Assembly (NCBI RefSeq): GCF_024400535.1
Contig: NZ_CP038800.1
Span: forward strand, 2,170,001-2,234,000
Direction of reading: 5' to 3'
Length of the DNA stretch: 64,000 nucleotides
DNA from: Treponema denticola
GTDB lineage: Bacteria > Spirochaetota > Spirochaetia > Treponematales > Treponemataceae
Shown here: piece by piece, positions 43,860-53,254 of the stretch
How positions within the stretch are numbered: the first letter of the stretch is position 1
How the letters are laid out: every line of letters begins with the position of its first letter
Made by a program: the position numbers and the translations under genes
The notes under the pieces: generated by a model
Told to the model about the DNA's origin: nothing
Seen by the model: only the letters and a program-made list of their open reading frames with translations
The model's database searches: none

Positions 43860-44583
43860 TTTCAAACTCCTTAAGTATTTTTTCTGCTTCCTTTGTCCAC
43901 ATCCCGCAATTTCTTGCCTTTTCGATAAGGTCGGGCCTCGTTTTAAGCGTTTTTTCGATACGCTTTTTTAGCCTCCACTTATGGATATTTAGATGGTGTC
44001 CTGAAAGGAGCACTTCGGGAACCTCTCTTCCCTTAAAATTTCTTGGTCTTGTATATTGCGGGTACTCAAGCAAAAATCCTGAAAAACTTTCTTCTTCAAG
44101 CGACTCGCCGGAAATAACTCCGTCTATCAGGCGGTAAACCGCATCGATTATCACTAGGGCTGCAAGCTCGCCTGAGGACATAACATAGTCGCCGACCGAG
44201 ATTTCATCATCAACATACTCGTCGATTATTCTCTGATCGATTCCTTCATATCTTCCGCAGACAAAGACGAGAGCCTCTTCTGACGAAAGCTCTTTTGCCA
44301 GCTCTTGGTTAAAAGGCTTCCCTGACGGGGTAACATATATTACCCGTTTTGAAGAAGCATTAACCGAGTCCAATGCGAGGCTCAAAGGTTCCGGCAAAAG
44401 TAACATTCCTGCCCCTCCGCCGTAAACAATGTCATCGCATGAGCGGTGCTTGTCAAAAGCAAAGTCTCTGATGTTTACCAAGTTGCAGCTAATAATTCCC
44501 TTTTCTACAGCCTTGGCCATAATCGAAGTTTTAAAAAAAGCTTCGGGTATTTCGGGGAATAAGGTCAGCACATCGAATCTCAT
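43852..44583 (-). CDS. trmD: tRNA (guanine-N1)-methyltransferase
   Basis: TrmD makes m1G37 in tRNA, preventing frameshifting. The 243-residue protein has [64 protein letters not shown] and [20 protein letters not shown], including the trefoil-knot SAM site. Its ATG overlaps the rimM stop (ATGA). Confidence 0.98.
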   Translation of the reverse strand: MRFDVLTLFPEIPEAFFKTSIMAKAVEKGIISCNLVNIRDFAFDKHRSCDDIVYGGGAGMLLLPEPLSLALDSVNASSKRVIYVTPSGKPFNQELAKELSSEEALVFVCGRYEGIDQRIIDEYVDDEISVGDYVMSSGELAALVIIDAVYRLIDGVISGESLEEESFSGFLLEYPQYTRPRNFKGREVPEVLLSGHHLNIHKWRLKKRIEKTLKTRPDLIEKARNCGMWTKEAEKILKEFENE

Positions 44584-45119
44584 TCAAGAATCCAGCGGTG
44601 CATGAGCTCCACGGTTTTGGCTTTTAAGTCGATTTTTCCGATAAATTCCTTATTAAAGGGAACATAAAAGCTCGATTCCGCAGCAGCCTCGGAGGTTTTG
44701 CCGGCTATTTCTAAGAGGTAACCGCCTCCGCCTTCTGCTACACTTGTTATTTTTCCAACAAGAGTTCCTTCGCATACAAGATTACAATTACAAAGATCAT
44801 GGACATAAACTTCGCCCTCATCAAGGGGAGCAGCCTTGTCCCTAGGAATAAACAATTCCGAACCCGTCAAACACTTGGCGGCTTCGGGGTTGTCTATCCC
44901 CTTAAATTTTACAAGAGCATCGGCCTTTCTTAAATTAACTTCTTCAATTTCAAACCAGCCGTCTTTATATTTTTGCTCTCTTAATTTTTCCTTAAGAATA
45001 CTTAAAAAAACTCTGTCAAAACTTAAAAAATGCTCGTATTCCCCGGAAAAACTTTCAACTTTTACAAATCCTTCGACCCCGAAGGTGCCGCGGATTCGCC
45101 CTGTTGCAAGCAAATCCAT
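44580..45119 (-). CDS. rimM: Ribosome maturation factor RimM
   Basis: The 179-residue 30S assembly factor has the N-terminal barrel (ATGRIRGTFGVEGFVKVES) and the C-terminal PRC-barrel (VYVHDLCNCNLVCEGTLVGK, FYVPFNKEFI). It binds S19 and aids 16S rRNA 3'-domain maturation. It starts 2 bases after the khpA stop and overlaps trmD by 4. Confidence 0.95.
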   Translation of the reverse strand: MDLLATGRIRGTFGVEGFVKVESFSGEYEHFLSFDRVFLSILKEKLREQKYKDGWFEIEEVNLRKADALVKFKGIDNPEAAKCLTGSELFIPRDKAAPLDEGEVYVHDLCNCNLVCEGTLVGKITSVAEGGGGYLLEIAGKTSEAAAESSFYVPFNKEFIGKIDLKAKTVELMHRWILE

Positions 45120-45121
45120 TA

Positions 45122-45355
45122 TTAGTCTACAATTTCAAGCGAATAACGCTTTCCCGACTTTCCTGCACTTGCGCTCAGCAAGGTTCTGATCGACTTTGCG
45201 ATTCTTCCCTGCTTTCCGATTACCTTGCCGATGTCGCTCGAGGCTACTTTAAGCTCGATGACTGTTCCCTTTTCGTTTTCACTTTCCGATACCGTTACGG
45301 CGGAAGGATCATCAACGAGGGATTTAGCAATGTATTCTATTAAATCTTTTTGCAT
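45122..45355 (-). CDS. khpA: KH-domain RNA-binding protein KhpA
   Basis: The 77-residue protein is essentially a single KH domain with the GxxG loop in DIGKVIGKQGRIAKSIRTLL and starts KDLIEYIAKSLVDDP. KhpA proteins act with KhpB as RNA chaperones. AAGGA supports the start at 45355; a Met eight codons earlier is less likely. Position between rpsP and rimM is typical of many bacteria. Confidence 0.93.
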   Translation of the reverse strand: MQKDLIEYIAKSLVDDPSAVTVSESENEKGTVIELKVASSDIGKVIGKQGRIAKSIRTLLSASAGKSGKRYSLEIVD

Positions 45356-45391
45356 TTTGTTTTCCTTTTCACCTGTCAAGTGATTTTACAC

Positions 45392-45637
45392 TTATAGAGT
45401 GAATTCTTTTTTGTTAAGTAAACGTCTAACTGTGTCGGTGGGCTGTGCACCTTTTCCCAACCAGTTTCTAACCCTATCAGCATCAAAAGAAATCTGTTTT
45501 TCTGCCGTTTCGATCGGATGATAAATGCCGACTTCATCGATGGTTTTGCCGTTTCGGGGTTCTCTTACATCCTGAACAACAATTCGATAATAAGGGCGTT
45601 TTTTAGTTCCGAGTCTTTTTAGTCTGATTTTTACCAC
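45392..45637 (-). CDS. rpsP: 30S ribosomal protein S16
   Basis: The 81-residue protein begins KIRLKRLGTKKRPYYRIVV and contains DEVGIYHPI and QPTDTVRRLL, diagnostic of S16. A GTG start at 45637 follows GGGAGG. First gene of the conserved translation operon. Confidence 0.98.
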   Translation of the reverse strand: MVKIRLKRLGTKKRPYYRIVVQDVREPRNGKTIDEVGIYHPIETAEKQISFDADRVRNWLGKGAQPTDTVRRLLNKKEFTL

Positions 45638-45746
45638 GTAAACCTCCCGGGATTAACCCAAAATTTCAATATAAAACCCGTGTTTTAATGAAAATACGAG
45701 TAGGAAAGCATAATACTATAAAGAAAAGAATTAGTCAATAGGGAAT

Positions 45747-47987
45747 TTACATATCCTTTATTATTGTCATATCGTTTGATTGGTATTCCGGCATAAAGCG
45801 TTTTATAAGACCGGTTTCAAATTGGATGTTTACTACAAGTTCTCCGCTTGAAGCATCGGCCTTAATTATTGCCCCGTAGCCGTAATCGTCGTGATAAATT
45901 TTTTCTCCCTTCTTCCATTTGGAAAGGAGGGGGTGTTCTTCTTTTTTTGTGCTAAAATCGGTAGGTATTTGTTTCCCGAAGCTGCCAGAAAAAGTAGAAT
46001 AAGAAGATGAGGCCTCCGAGATGTTTACTAGACCTTGATCTATTTCGAAGATAAAGCGGCTTGGCTGGGTAAATGTCAGGCTGCCGTAAAGGCGGCGCGA
46101 GGAGCAGCTTGTCATGTAGAGAGCATCCTTTGCACGGGTGCAGGCTACATACATAAGTCTTCTTTCTTCTTCAAGCTCATCAAAGTTTCCGTTGTCTCGG
46201 GGGAATACTCCCGTTTCAAGGCCCGTGATAATTACGTTTTTAAATTCCAAGCCTTTTGTATTATGAATGGTAATGAGGTTTACGGAATCTTTTTTTTCTT
46301 CGGACTCGGCAAGGCTTCTATCCAATTCGATGTGCTCTAAAAATTCGTTTAAGCCCTTTACCGAAAAATCGTAAAGAGAGGCCGTGTTTGCAAGCTCGTT
46401 TAAGTTTGCAGTCTTTTGGGTGCCGGATGCCGAGTCTACCGATTCGTAATATTCGGCGAAGCCCGATTGTTTTAAAACCTCATAGATAAAAGGCGCCAAG
46501 CCTTCGCCCTTCGGTTCTTCTTTTTTAAAAAAGATGTCTCCGGCTTCTATTATACTGCGTAATTCTTTTATTGTGTTTAAAAAATTCTTTAAGCCTTCTT
46601 TTGCTTTTTTTGTGAGGGAGACTGAATTAATGAGGGCAGATATGGCCGAGATATAATCGTCCTTGGATTCCAAGCTGAGCTCATCGCTTTTTTGAGAGAA
46701 CATAAGTTCCCGAGAAAGATCGATTAATTTTTTTTGAGTAATTTCTCCTACACCTCGTGCAGGCTTATTTATGATACGCCTTAAAGCCACCTCGTCCCTT
46801 CCGTTTGAGATAAGAGCAAGAACGGCAAGTGCATCTTTTATTTCTTCCCGCTCATAAAATTTTAAAGTACCTATAACCTGATAGGGAATTTTTTTGTGTA
46901 AAAAATCCGTTTCAAAATTTAAGGATTGGGCGTTAGTCCTGTACAAGACAGCCCAGTCGGAATATGCTCCTCCGTTTTCGACTTCTTGCGATATAAGGCG
47001 GGCACAAAGTTCCGCCTCGGTTTCCTGATTAGGCAAAAAATAAATATGAGGCTTTTGTCCCTTTCCTCTTTCGGCCACAAGGGTTTTACCGAGACGGCCC
47101 GTATTCTTTTTTACAACGGAATCTGCTACCGCAAGAATTTCCGAATATGAACGGTAATTTTTTTCGAGTCTTATTATCTTCGTGTTTTTAAAAGTATCTG
47201 CAAAGGTTAATATGTTTTGAACTTCGGCGCCGCGGAAACGGTAGATCGATTGGTCATCATCTCCTACAACACAGATATAGGTATTTTCTCCCGTGAGGAC
47301 TTTTAAGAATTCAAATTGGGCTATGTTCGAGTCCTGATATTCATCGACCATTATTACGGAAAAACGGTTTTGAAGAGATGCCCTGATTTGCGGATTTTCT
47401 TTTAAGAGCATAACAGGAATCATGATAAGATCCCCGAAGTCTACGTTTCCGGTTTCTTTTAACCTCTTTTGATATTCGGCATAGATTTTTGCAAACTCGG
47501 GATTAGGATCAACTTCCTGCAAAAGCGGATCATCGGGGAGAAGGCAATAATCCTTTGCACGCGAAATTTTTTTTATGATACCGCGGGCCGCATTTTTTGT
47601 AAGGGCGGGAGAGGCTTGGGTTAAAAGGGAAAGAGCGTCGTCATCATCATAGATTGTAAAATTATGTGAAAGCCCTGCCCATTCCGCATACATGCGTAAA
47701 ATCCATGCTCCAAATGAATGAAAGGTTCGGATCATTGCCCGCTCTGCTCTTTTATCCAGATGAGATGCTCTTTCGGACATTTCTTTGGCTGCCTTGTTTG
47801 TAAATGTTACGGCGAGGATGCGTTCAGGTTCGATATTATGTTCGCCAATAAGGTATGCAATCTTGGTAGTAATAACCCGGGTCTTCCCTGAGCCCGCTCC
47901 CGCAAGAATCAAAAGAGGAGAACCCTGATGCTTAACAGCCGCAAGCTGCTCTTCATTAAGAATGTTCAAATAATCCGGTTGAGCCAA
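45747..47987 (-). CDS. UvrD/PcrA-type superfamily 1 DNA helicase
   Basis: The 746-residue helicase has the Q motif and Walker A (LNEEQLAAVKHQGSPLLILA, GAGSGKTRVIT), VTFTNKAAKEM, VDEYQDSN, GDDDQSIYRFRGA, RLEKNYRS and VNLITIHNTKGLEF...LMYVACTRAKD. It unwinds DNA 3' to 5' in repair and replication restart. A C-terminal Tudor-like tail (GEKIYHDDYGYGAIIKADASS), also found in PcrA, favours PcrA/UvrD over Rep. The TTG start at 47987 has GGGAGG upstream. The region 45638-45746 before it holds only the rpsP promoter area. Confidence 0.95.
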   Translation of the reverse strand: MAQPDYLNILNEEQLAAVKHQGSPLLILAGAGSGKTRVITTKIAYLIGEHNIEPERILAVTFTNKAAKEMSERASHLDKRAERAMIRTFHSFGAWILRMYAEWAGLSHNFTIYDDDDALSLLTQASPALTKNAARGIIKKISRAKDYCLLPDDPLLQEVDPNPEFAKIYAEYQKRLKETGNVDFGDLIMIPVMLLKENPQIRASLQNRFSVIMVDEYQDSNIAQFEFLKVLTGENTYICVVGDDDQSIYRFRGAEVQNILTFADTFKNTKIIRLEKNYRSYSEILAVADSVVKKNTGRLGKTLVAERGKGQKPHIYFLPNQETEAELCARLISQEVENGGAYSDWAVLYRTNAQSLNFETDFLHKKIPYQVIGTLKFYEREEIKDALAVLALISNGRDEVALRRIINKPARGVGEITQKKLIDLSRELMFSQKSDELSLESKDDYISAISALINSVSLTKKAKEGLKNFLNTIKELRSIIEAGDIFFKKEEPKGEGLAPFIYEVLKQSGFAEYYESVDSASGTQKTANLNELANTASLYDFSVKGLNEFLEHIELDRSLAESEEKKDSVNLITIHNTKGLEFKNVIITGLETGVFPRDNGNFDELEEERRLMYVACTRAKDALYMTSCSSRRLYGSLTFTQPSRFIFEIDQGLVNISEASSSYSTFSGSFGKQIPTDFSTKKEEHPLLSKWKKGEKIYHDDYGYGAIIKADASSGELVVNIQFETGLIKRFMPEYQSNDMTIIKDM

Positions 47988-48117
47988 AACAATCCTCCCA
48001 AAAAATTAAAGACCTTTCAGTTAAGCTAAGGTTTTGCATTGTACCACGTTTTTACGGATTGTACAAGGGAAAGAATAATAAGGATTGATGGTGCTAGGCT
48101 GAATTTAAAAATCGGTA

Positions 48118-48996
48118 TTAAAATATTCTTTTTTCCAGTTCATTATAAAAATATTCTTCAATGTTTGATTTCTTTAGGTTTTTAAATACCGCCTCCCATG
48201 ATAATTGAATAAAGTTTCGGCTGTCTTTCAATGAATTTATAAATAATTTAAAATCGGAATCTTGATTCTCGTTAGAAAATAATTTTTGGGGAGCAAGATT
48301 TATCAGTTTAAAATTATTTTCTGCAAATATATTTCCTATAGTCCAATTTCTGATTAATTCATAATATGATGATTTTTTTGCAGCTTTAATATCGGTATAA
48401 AATTTATCCAATAAGTATTTATCATAATTTCTATTGTCTGCTGCTTGCTTATCATTTCCGGATTTTACTTTTACTTCTACAAACACTGATTCAGACTTTG
48501 TGATAATTATAATATCCGGTTCCGTGTAATATTTTTTGTCTTCTCCGAGGCTGTCACAGATATGTTTTAATTTTTCCGTACATCCCGAATTACGATTTAT
48601 TTGAGGAACTCCCCACATTAGAATTTCCAAAATTCCATTTTCCAAATTAAATATTTGTTGCAAGACAGGAAGTTTATCATTTACAAGAAAATACTTAATG
48701 AATATCCAGCTGACGGCATCCTCGGATGTGGAAAACCTCAGTTTAATTTTCTTATTTTCTCTATTGGCTGTGTTTAATGTTTTTTTAAGAGTTTTATCCA
48801 GATATTCTAATAAATTATTAGGAATATTATTTCTGTAATCTTTATAAATAAAGGTAGGATTTATCTTAGCATTTGATGCTCCGATTTGACACTGTATACA
48901 ACGCCTGATACAATCCTCGTATTTTGAGGCTTTTTTTGGTTTGATATCAAATTCCTGCATGATGGAATTACACTTAGGACATTCTATTTTTTCCAT
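48118..48996 (-). CDS. Zinc-ribbon PD-(D/E)xK nuclease-like protein
   Basis: The 292-residue protein opens with CPKC (about residue 6) and CIRRCIQCQ (about 29), a probable zinc ribbon, and its middle has EPDIIIITKSESVFVEVKVK, which fits the PD-(D/E)xK nuclease core: Asp after Pro, then Glu-Val-Lys after a strand. The rest is Asn/Lys-rich helices. It has its own TATAAT and GAAGGT and no neighbour that obviously belongs with it. A defence or DNA-processing role is possible but unsupported by context. Confidence 0.6.
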   Translation of the reverse strand: MEKIECPKCNSIMQEFDIKPKKASKYEDCIRRCIQCQIGASNAKINPTFIYKDYRNNIPNNLLEYLDKTLKKTLNTANRENKKIKLRFSTSEDAVSWIFIKYFLVNDKLPVLQQIFNLENGILEILMWGVPQINRNSGCTEKLKHICDSLGEDKKYYTEPDIIIITKSESVFVEVKVKSGNDKQAADNRNYDKYLLDKFYTDIKAAKKSSYYELIRNWTIGNIFAENNFKLINLAPQKLFSNENQDSDFKLFINSLKDSRNFIQLSWEAVFKNLKKSNIEEYFYNELEKRIF

Positions 48997-49118
48997 ATTT
49001 ACCTTCTTTTCCTAGTCATTATAACATATTTGGAGTAGATAAAACAATGGTCGTTTAAACCTGCATCCATACACATATTCAGTTTTTTATGGTATAATAT
49101 AAACCGTAGGAGGTTATT

Positions 49119-49349
49119 ATGAATCGTAAAATTTTTTGTGAAAAAGATGGGATTTTAATTACATATACCGATAACGATGTATGTTTTGAAGATTCTAAAA
49201 CAGCCGAAGCTATCTTGCTTACAAATAGAGGAGAAATAATACATTCTAATTTTGATGTAGAAAAGAATGAATATTTTAAAAATTATCTTAAACAGATTTA
49301 TCAATCTATAACGGCATTCCGCAATCTTGATGCACTGGAGAGCGCCTGA
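49119..49349 (+). CDS. Small protein paired with a DUF4160 gene
   Basis: The 76-residue soluble protein has two strands (GILITYTDNDVCFED, ILLTNRGEIIHSNF) then helices. No family recognised. TATAAT (49093-49098) and AGGAGG (49108-49113) precede the ATG. Its stop overlaps the next start by one base (TGATG), so the two are translated together, as in many toxin-antitoxin-like pairs. Confidence 0.65.
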   Translation: MNRKIFCEKDGILITYTDNDVCFEDSKTAEAILLTNRGEIIHSNFDVEKNEYFKNYLKQIYQSITAFRNLDALESA

Positions 49350-49624
49350 TGCCCATATATCTCCGTACTGCAGGTTATAAAATTTATTTTTGGTCAAATG
49401 AATACGGTGAAGCTATTCATTTTCATGTCACAAAGGGCAATCCAAGCAAAAATGATACAAAAATTTGGGTTTTATCGAATGGGTCTTTTAAATTAGCTCA
49501 CAATAAGGGTAAAATTCCTGAGAAAGATTTGACCCGCATTTTTTCTGCTATGCAAAGTTACTATTTTGACTTTATAAATTTTTGGAAAACATATCATGAC
49601 TCAGAAGTACAATTTTATAATTAA
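49349..49624 (+). CDS. DUF4160 domain protein
   Basis: The 91-residue protein matches DUF4160: PIYLRTAGYKIYFWSNEYGE, AIHFHVTKG and KIWVLSNGSFKLAHN. DUF4160 proteins are usually encoded beside a short partner and are suspected toxin-antitoxin or mobile-island components. Overlap TGATG with the upstream gene supports that. Biochemical activity is unknown. Confidence 0.8.
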   Translation: MPIYLRTAGYKIYFWSNEYGEAIHFHVTKGNPSKNDTKIWVLSNGSFKLAHNKGKIPEKDLTRIFSAMQSYYFDFINFWKTYHDSEVQFYN

Positions 49625-49641
49625 AAGGAGCTCCCGGTTAC

Positions 49642-50322
49642 ATGAAATCTAAATCCATAAAAAAAATAGCCTTATGCACTATTTTTCTTTTTGCTTTAAT
49701 TTTAATAGGAATTGTAAGTATAAACATCTACATGCTTAACTATTCGAAACCTTATATTTATAAAAACATTTCCGGCTTGCCGGAAAAATATGTTGTAATC
49801 GTACCCGGAGCTAAGGTATATAAAAACACGGTTTCGCATGTTGTGAGGGATAGGATCGAAGCCGCCGTAAATTGTTTAAAAAACCAAAAAGCCGAAAGGG
49901 TTTTGATTTCAGGCGACCACGGAAGAAAGGGCTATGATGAGGTAAACAGAATGCGTATTTTTATGCAGGATATTTACGGCACTGATGAGAATCTAATCTT
50001 TATGGATCATGCAGGTTTTTCTACATATGAAACAATGTACCGTGCTCGGGAAATCTTTTGTGTTGAAGATGCTGTTGTGGTAACACAGGCCTTCCATACT
50101 GCAAGAGCCGTCTACATAGGAAGAAAATTAGGCCTCGATGTCATAGCCTATGAAGCTCCTGAGGTTTTAAAGTACAGCAGGGAAACCCGTATAAGCTGGG
50201 AAATAAGAGAAGCCTTGGCAAGGGTAAAAACTTTCTTTTTGGTAATGTTCAATGTGAAGCCTACATTCCTCGGTAAGAAGATACCTATAACGGGAAATGC
50301 AAAAGACACATGGGATTTTTAA
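49642..50322 (+). CDS. sanA: SanA/YdcF-type DUF218 membrane protein
   Basis: The 226-residue protein has one N-terminal membrane helix and a DUF218 domain: KYVVIVPGAKVY, ERVLISGDHGR, MDHAGFSTYETMYRAREIF and VVTQAFHTARAVYIGRKLGL. SanA affects envelope permeability to vancomycin in E. coli. AAAGGAG supports the start, 17 bases after the DUF4160 gene; a terminator follows. Confidence 0.88.
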   Translation: MKSKSIKKIALCTIFLFALILIGIVSINIYMLNYSKPYIYKNISGLPEKYVVIVPGAKVYKNTVSHVVRDRIEAAVNCLKNQKAERVLISGDHGRKGYDEVNRMRIFMQDIYGTDENLIFMDHAGFSTYETMYRAREIFCVEDAVVVTQAFHTARAVYIGRKLGLDVIAYEAPEVLKYSRETRISWEIREALARVKTFFLVMFNVKPTFLGKKIPITGNAKDTWDF

Positions 50323-50329
50323 ATATTAA

Positions 50330-50368
50330 AACCCCGCTCTGCCGGCCAAAGGACGGCATGGCGGGGTT
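50330..50368 (+). terminator. Rho-independent terminator
   Basis: Nested stems AACCCCGC/GCGGGGTT (50330-50337, 50361-50368) and TGCCG/CGGCA are followed by T-rich sequence. Confidence 0.85.
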
Positions 50369-50481
50369 ATTTTCAAATAATCGGAAAATATAACAAGTTA
50401 GCCTTTCTAAATTCAGTAAATATTTTAGCATTATTTTTGCAGAATATTGATTTTTCCCTGAATTTTTATTATTTTTTATAC

Positions 50482-53061
50482 ATGAATATAGATAAGTATA
50501 CAGTTAAGGCATCGGAAGCCGTTCAAGAGGCTTCTTCGCTTGCCCAAAGAGACGACCATAGTCAGGTTGAAAGTGAACATCTTTTGTATGTTCTTTTAGA
50601 ACAAGAGGATGGAATTGTTCCGCCTTTAGTAGAAAAAATCGGAGTAAGTCCCGAAAGTCTTTTGGATGACCTCGACAAAATGCTTGACAGAAAGCCCCGT
50701 GTTACGGGACAGTCCGCTCAAACTTATATTTCGCCCTTACTTGCAAAGGTTTTTGCAAATGCCGAAGGCTATGCAGATAAATTAAAAGACGAATACGTTT
50801 CTACCGAACATCTTTTACTCGCTCTAAGTGAATCTAAGGACGAAACGGGAGAACTTTTGCGTTCACGGGGTATCAATCTAAAAAATCTCCTTTCTGCCTT
50901 AAAAGAGGTACACGGGAACAACAGGGTAACGAGCGAAAATCCCGAATCTACATTTAGAAGTTTGGAAAAATTTTGCCGTGACCTTACACAGCTTGCAAAA
51001 AATGAAAAGATAGATCCCGTAATCGGACGGGATGAAGAAATAAGGCGGGTAATGCAGGTTCTTTCCCGCAGAACAAAAAACAATCCCGTTTTAATCGGAG
51101 AACCCGGAGTCGGAAAAACGGCCATAGTCGAAGGCCTTGCAAGGCGTATCGTTTCAGGCGACGTACCTGACAGCTTAAAGGGAAAAAGACTTTTATCCCT
51201 TGACCTCGGAGCCTTGGTTGCAGGAGCAAAATTCCGCGGCGAATTTGAAGAAAGATTAAAGGCCGTAATTTCCGAAGTACAAAAATCCGAAGGCCGAGTC
51301 ATTCTTTTTATCGACGAGCTTCACACCCTTGTAGGTGCCGGAGCAAGCGAAGGCTCGATGGATGCTTCAAACTTATTAAAGCCGGCCCTTGCCCGCGGAG
51401 AGCTCAGGGCGATAGGAGCCACTACCTTAAACGAATACCGAAAATACATCGAAAAAGATGCCGCCCTTGAACGCCGCTTCCAGCAGGTTTACTGCCCCGA
51501 ACCTACGGTTGAAGACACAATAGCAATCCTGCGCGGCTTACAGGAAAAATATGAAGTCCATCACGGGGTACGCATAAGGGATGAAGCTCTCATAGCGGCA
51601 GCCGTACTTTCCAACCGTTATATCACAAACCGCTTTTTGCCCGATAAGGCAATCGACCTTGTAGATGAGGCTGCAAGCCGCCTTAAAATGGAAATAGAAA
51701 GCCAGCCTGTAGAGCTTGATCAGGTTGAGCGCAAAATTCTTCAACTGAATATCGAAAAGGTTTCTATAGGAAAAGAAAACGATACGGCCTCAAAGGAAAG
51801 GCTTTTAAAACTTGAAGAAGAATTGGCGGAGCTTTCTTCAAAACGGAATGCGATGCAGGCCCAATGGCAAAACGAAAAGTCCCGCATTAACGAATCCCGC
51901 AAATACAAGGAAGAATTGGAACAGCTCCGTATCGAAGAAACCAAGTACAGCCGGGAAGGAAACTTAAACAAGGCAGCCGAGCTAAAATACGGAAAAATCC
52001 CCGAACTCGAAAAGAAGATAGCTGCCGTTACTGCCGAGCTTGAAAAAAAGGCAGGCCAGCAGGGACAGCTTTTACGCGAAGAGGTTTGCGAAGAAGACAT
52101 AGCCCGAATCGTTTCAATGTGGACAGGTATTCCCGTCGCAAAAATGCTTGCAAGCGAAATGCAAAAATTTTTGCAGCTTGAAAAAGTTTTACAAACCCGC
52201 GTCGTCGGACAAGATGAAGCCGTAAGGGTGGTTTCGGATGCTATAAGAAGAAACAAGGCAGGCCTTTCCGATATGAACCGGCCCTTGGGAAGTTTTTTAT
52301 GTATAGGCCCCACCGGTGTCGGCAAGACCGAATTGGCTAGAACCCTAGCCGACTTTTTGTTCAATGACGAAAAGGCGCTTACCCGAATTGATATGAGCGA
52401 GTACATGGAAAAACATTCCGTGAGCCGCCTGATAGGAGCTCCCCCCGGATATGTGGGCTATGATGAGGGAGGCCAGCTTACCGAGGCCGTAAGACGGAGG
52501 CCCTACAGCGTAATCCTCTTTGACGAAATCGAAAAAGCGCATCAGGATGTTTTTAACGTCTTTTTGCAGATTTTGGATGACGGGCGTCTTACCGATGGGC
52601 AAGGCCGTGTAGTCGATTTTAAAAACACAATTATAATTATGACCAGCAACATAGGCTCCGAGTATATATTGACCGCAAAGGACATGGGAAGCATAAAAGA
52701 AGAAATTACCCAAATCCTCCGCGATAATTTTAGGCCCGAATTTTTAAACCGTATCGACGAAATCCTAACATTTAACAGGCTCGAAAAAGAGCATATCCGA
52801 AAGATTGTCGATATTCAGCTTAAATCCGTTGCAGAACGCTTGCAGACCCGCAGACTAGGCTTAAAAGTTTCGGATAAGGCTAAGGATTTTCTTGCAGACA
52901 TAGGCTACGACCCCATGTTCGGTGCCCGCCCCCTAAAGAGGGCCATACAGGCCGAGCTTGAAAACAAACTCGCCCGCGAAGTCCTTGAAGGTAAATTCCC
53001 TGAAGGCAGCACAATACTGGTAGACAAGGGAGAGGACAGCCTTATCTTTAAGAAGGGGTAA
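50482..53061 (+). CDS. clpB: ClpB protein disaggregase
   Basis: The 859-residue hexameric AAA+ chaperone resolves aggregates with DnaK. Order: N-domain ([18 protein letters not shown]), NBD1 with [11 protein letters not shown] and [13 protein letters not shown], coiled-coil middle domain (about 410-530, rich in Glu/Lys/Leu), NBD2 with [11 protein letters not shown] and [20 protein letters not shown], and C-terminal [11 protein letters not shown]. The start at 50482 gives the family N-terminus; an earlier in-frame Met adds 15 hydrophobic residues. No Shine-Dalgarno is seen; a weak TTGATT/TATTTT pair could make it near-leaderless. No CIRCE element is visible. Confidence 0.97.
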   Translation: MNIDKYTVKASEAVQEASSLAQRDDHSQVESEHLLYVLLEQEDGIVPPLVEKIGVSPESLLDDLDKMLDRKPRVTGQSAQTYISPLLAKVFANAEGYADKLKDEYVSTEHLLLALSESKDETGELLRSRGINLKNLLSALKEVHGNNRVTSENPESTFRSLEKFCRDLTQLAKNEKIDPVIGRDEEIRRVMQVLSRRTKNNPVLIGEPGVGKTAIVEGLARRIVSGDVPDSLKGKRLLSLDLGALVAGAKFRGEFEERLKAVISEVQKSEGRVILFIDELHTLVGAGASEGSMDASNLLKPALARGELRAIGATTLNEYRKYIEKDAALERRFQQVYCPEPTVEDTIAILRGLQEKYEVHHGVRIRDEALIAAAVLSNRYITNRFLPDKAIDLVDEAASRLKMEIESQPVELDQVERKILQLNIEKVSIGKENDTASKERLLKLEEELAELSSKRNAMQAQWQNEKSRINESRKYKEELEQLRIEETKYSREGNLNKAAELKYGKIPELEKKIAAVTAELEKKAGQQGQLLREEVCEEDIARIVSMWTGIPVAKMLASEMQKFLQLEKVLQTRVVGQDEAVRVVSDAIRRNKAGLSDMNRPLGSFLCIGPTGVGKTELARTLADFLFNDEKALTRIDMSEYMEKHSVSRLIGAPPGYVGYDEGGQLTEAVRRRPYSVILFDEIEKAHQDVFNVFLQILDDGRLTDGQGRVVDFKNTIIIMTSNIGSEYILTAKDMGSIKEEITQILRDNFRPEFLNRIDEILTFNRLEKEHIRKIVDIQLKSVAERLQTRRLGLKVSDKAKDFLADIGYDPMFGARPLKRAIQAELENKLAREVLEGKFPEGSTILVDKGEDSLIFKKG

Positions 53062-53112
53062 GAAAACAGCTCCCGATTTGTCTTTAAAAAAAGGTGAAAA
53101 ATTAAACGATAA

Positions 53113-53146
53113 AAAAAAGCGTTAAGAAAAATCTTAACGCTTTTTT
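53113..53146 (+). terminator. Rho-independent terminator after clpB
   Basis: A 9-bp stem GCGTTAAGA/TCTTAACGC (53119-53140) with an AAAA loop, preceded by As and followed by six Ts; works in both directions. Confidence 0.9.
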
Positions 53147-53219
53147 GTTTAAAAAGAAGAATAGTAAAAACTACTGACACACAAAAAATATTGTCTCAAT
53201 AATTTACACTCATTCTCAA

Positions 53220-53248
53220 TTGAAAATTTTCAGACTCTGTGCTATTAT
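53220..53248 (+). promoter_or_regulatory. Promoter with -10 box 6 nt from the start codon
   Basis: TTGAAA (53220-53225), a 17-base spacer and TATTAT (53243-53248) stand directly before ATG 53255, with no Shine-Dalgarno; transcription would start at about the A of the ATG. Confidence 0.6.
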
Positions 53249-53254
53249 TATGTT

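Noticed and set aside
50400-50482. CIRCE heat-shock operator upstream of clpB
   Set aside because: No TTAGCACTC-N9-GAGTGCTAA-like inverted repeat is present.
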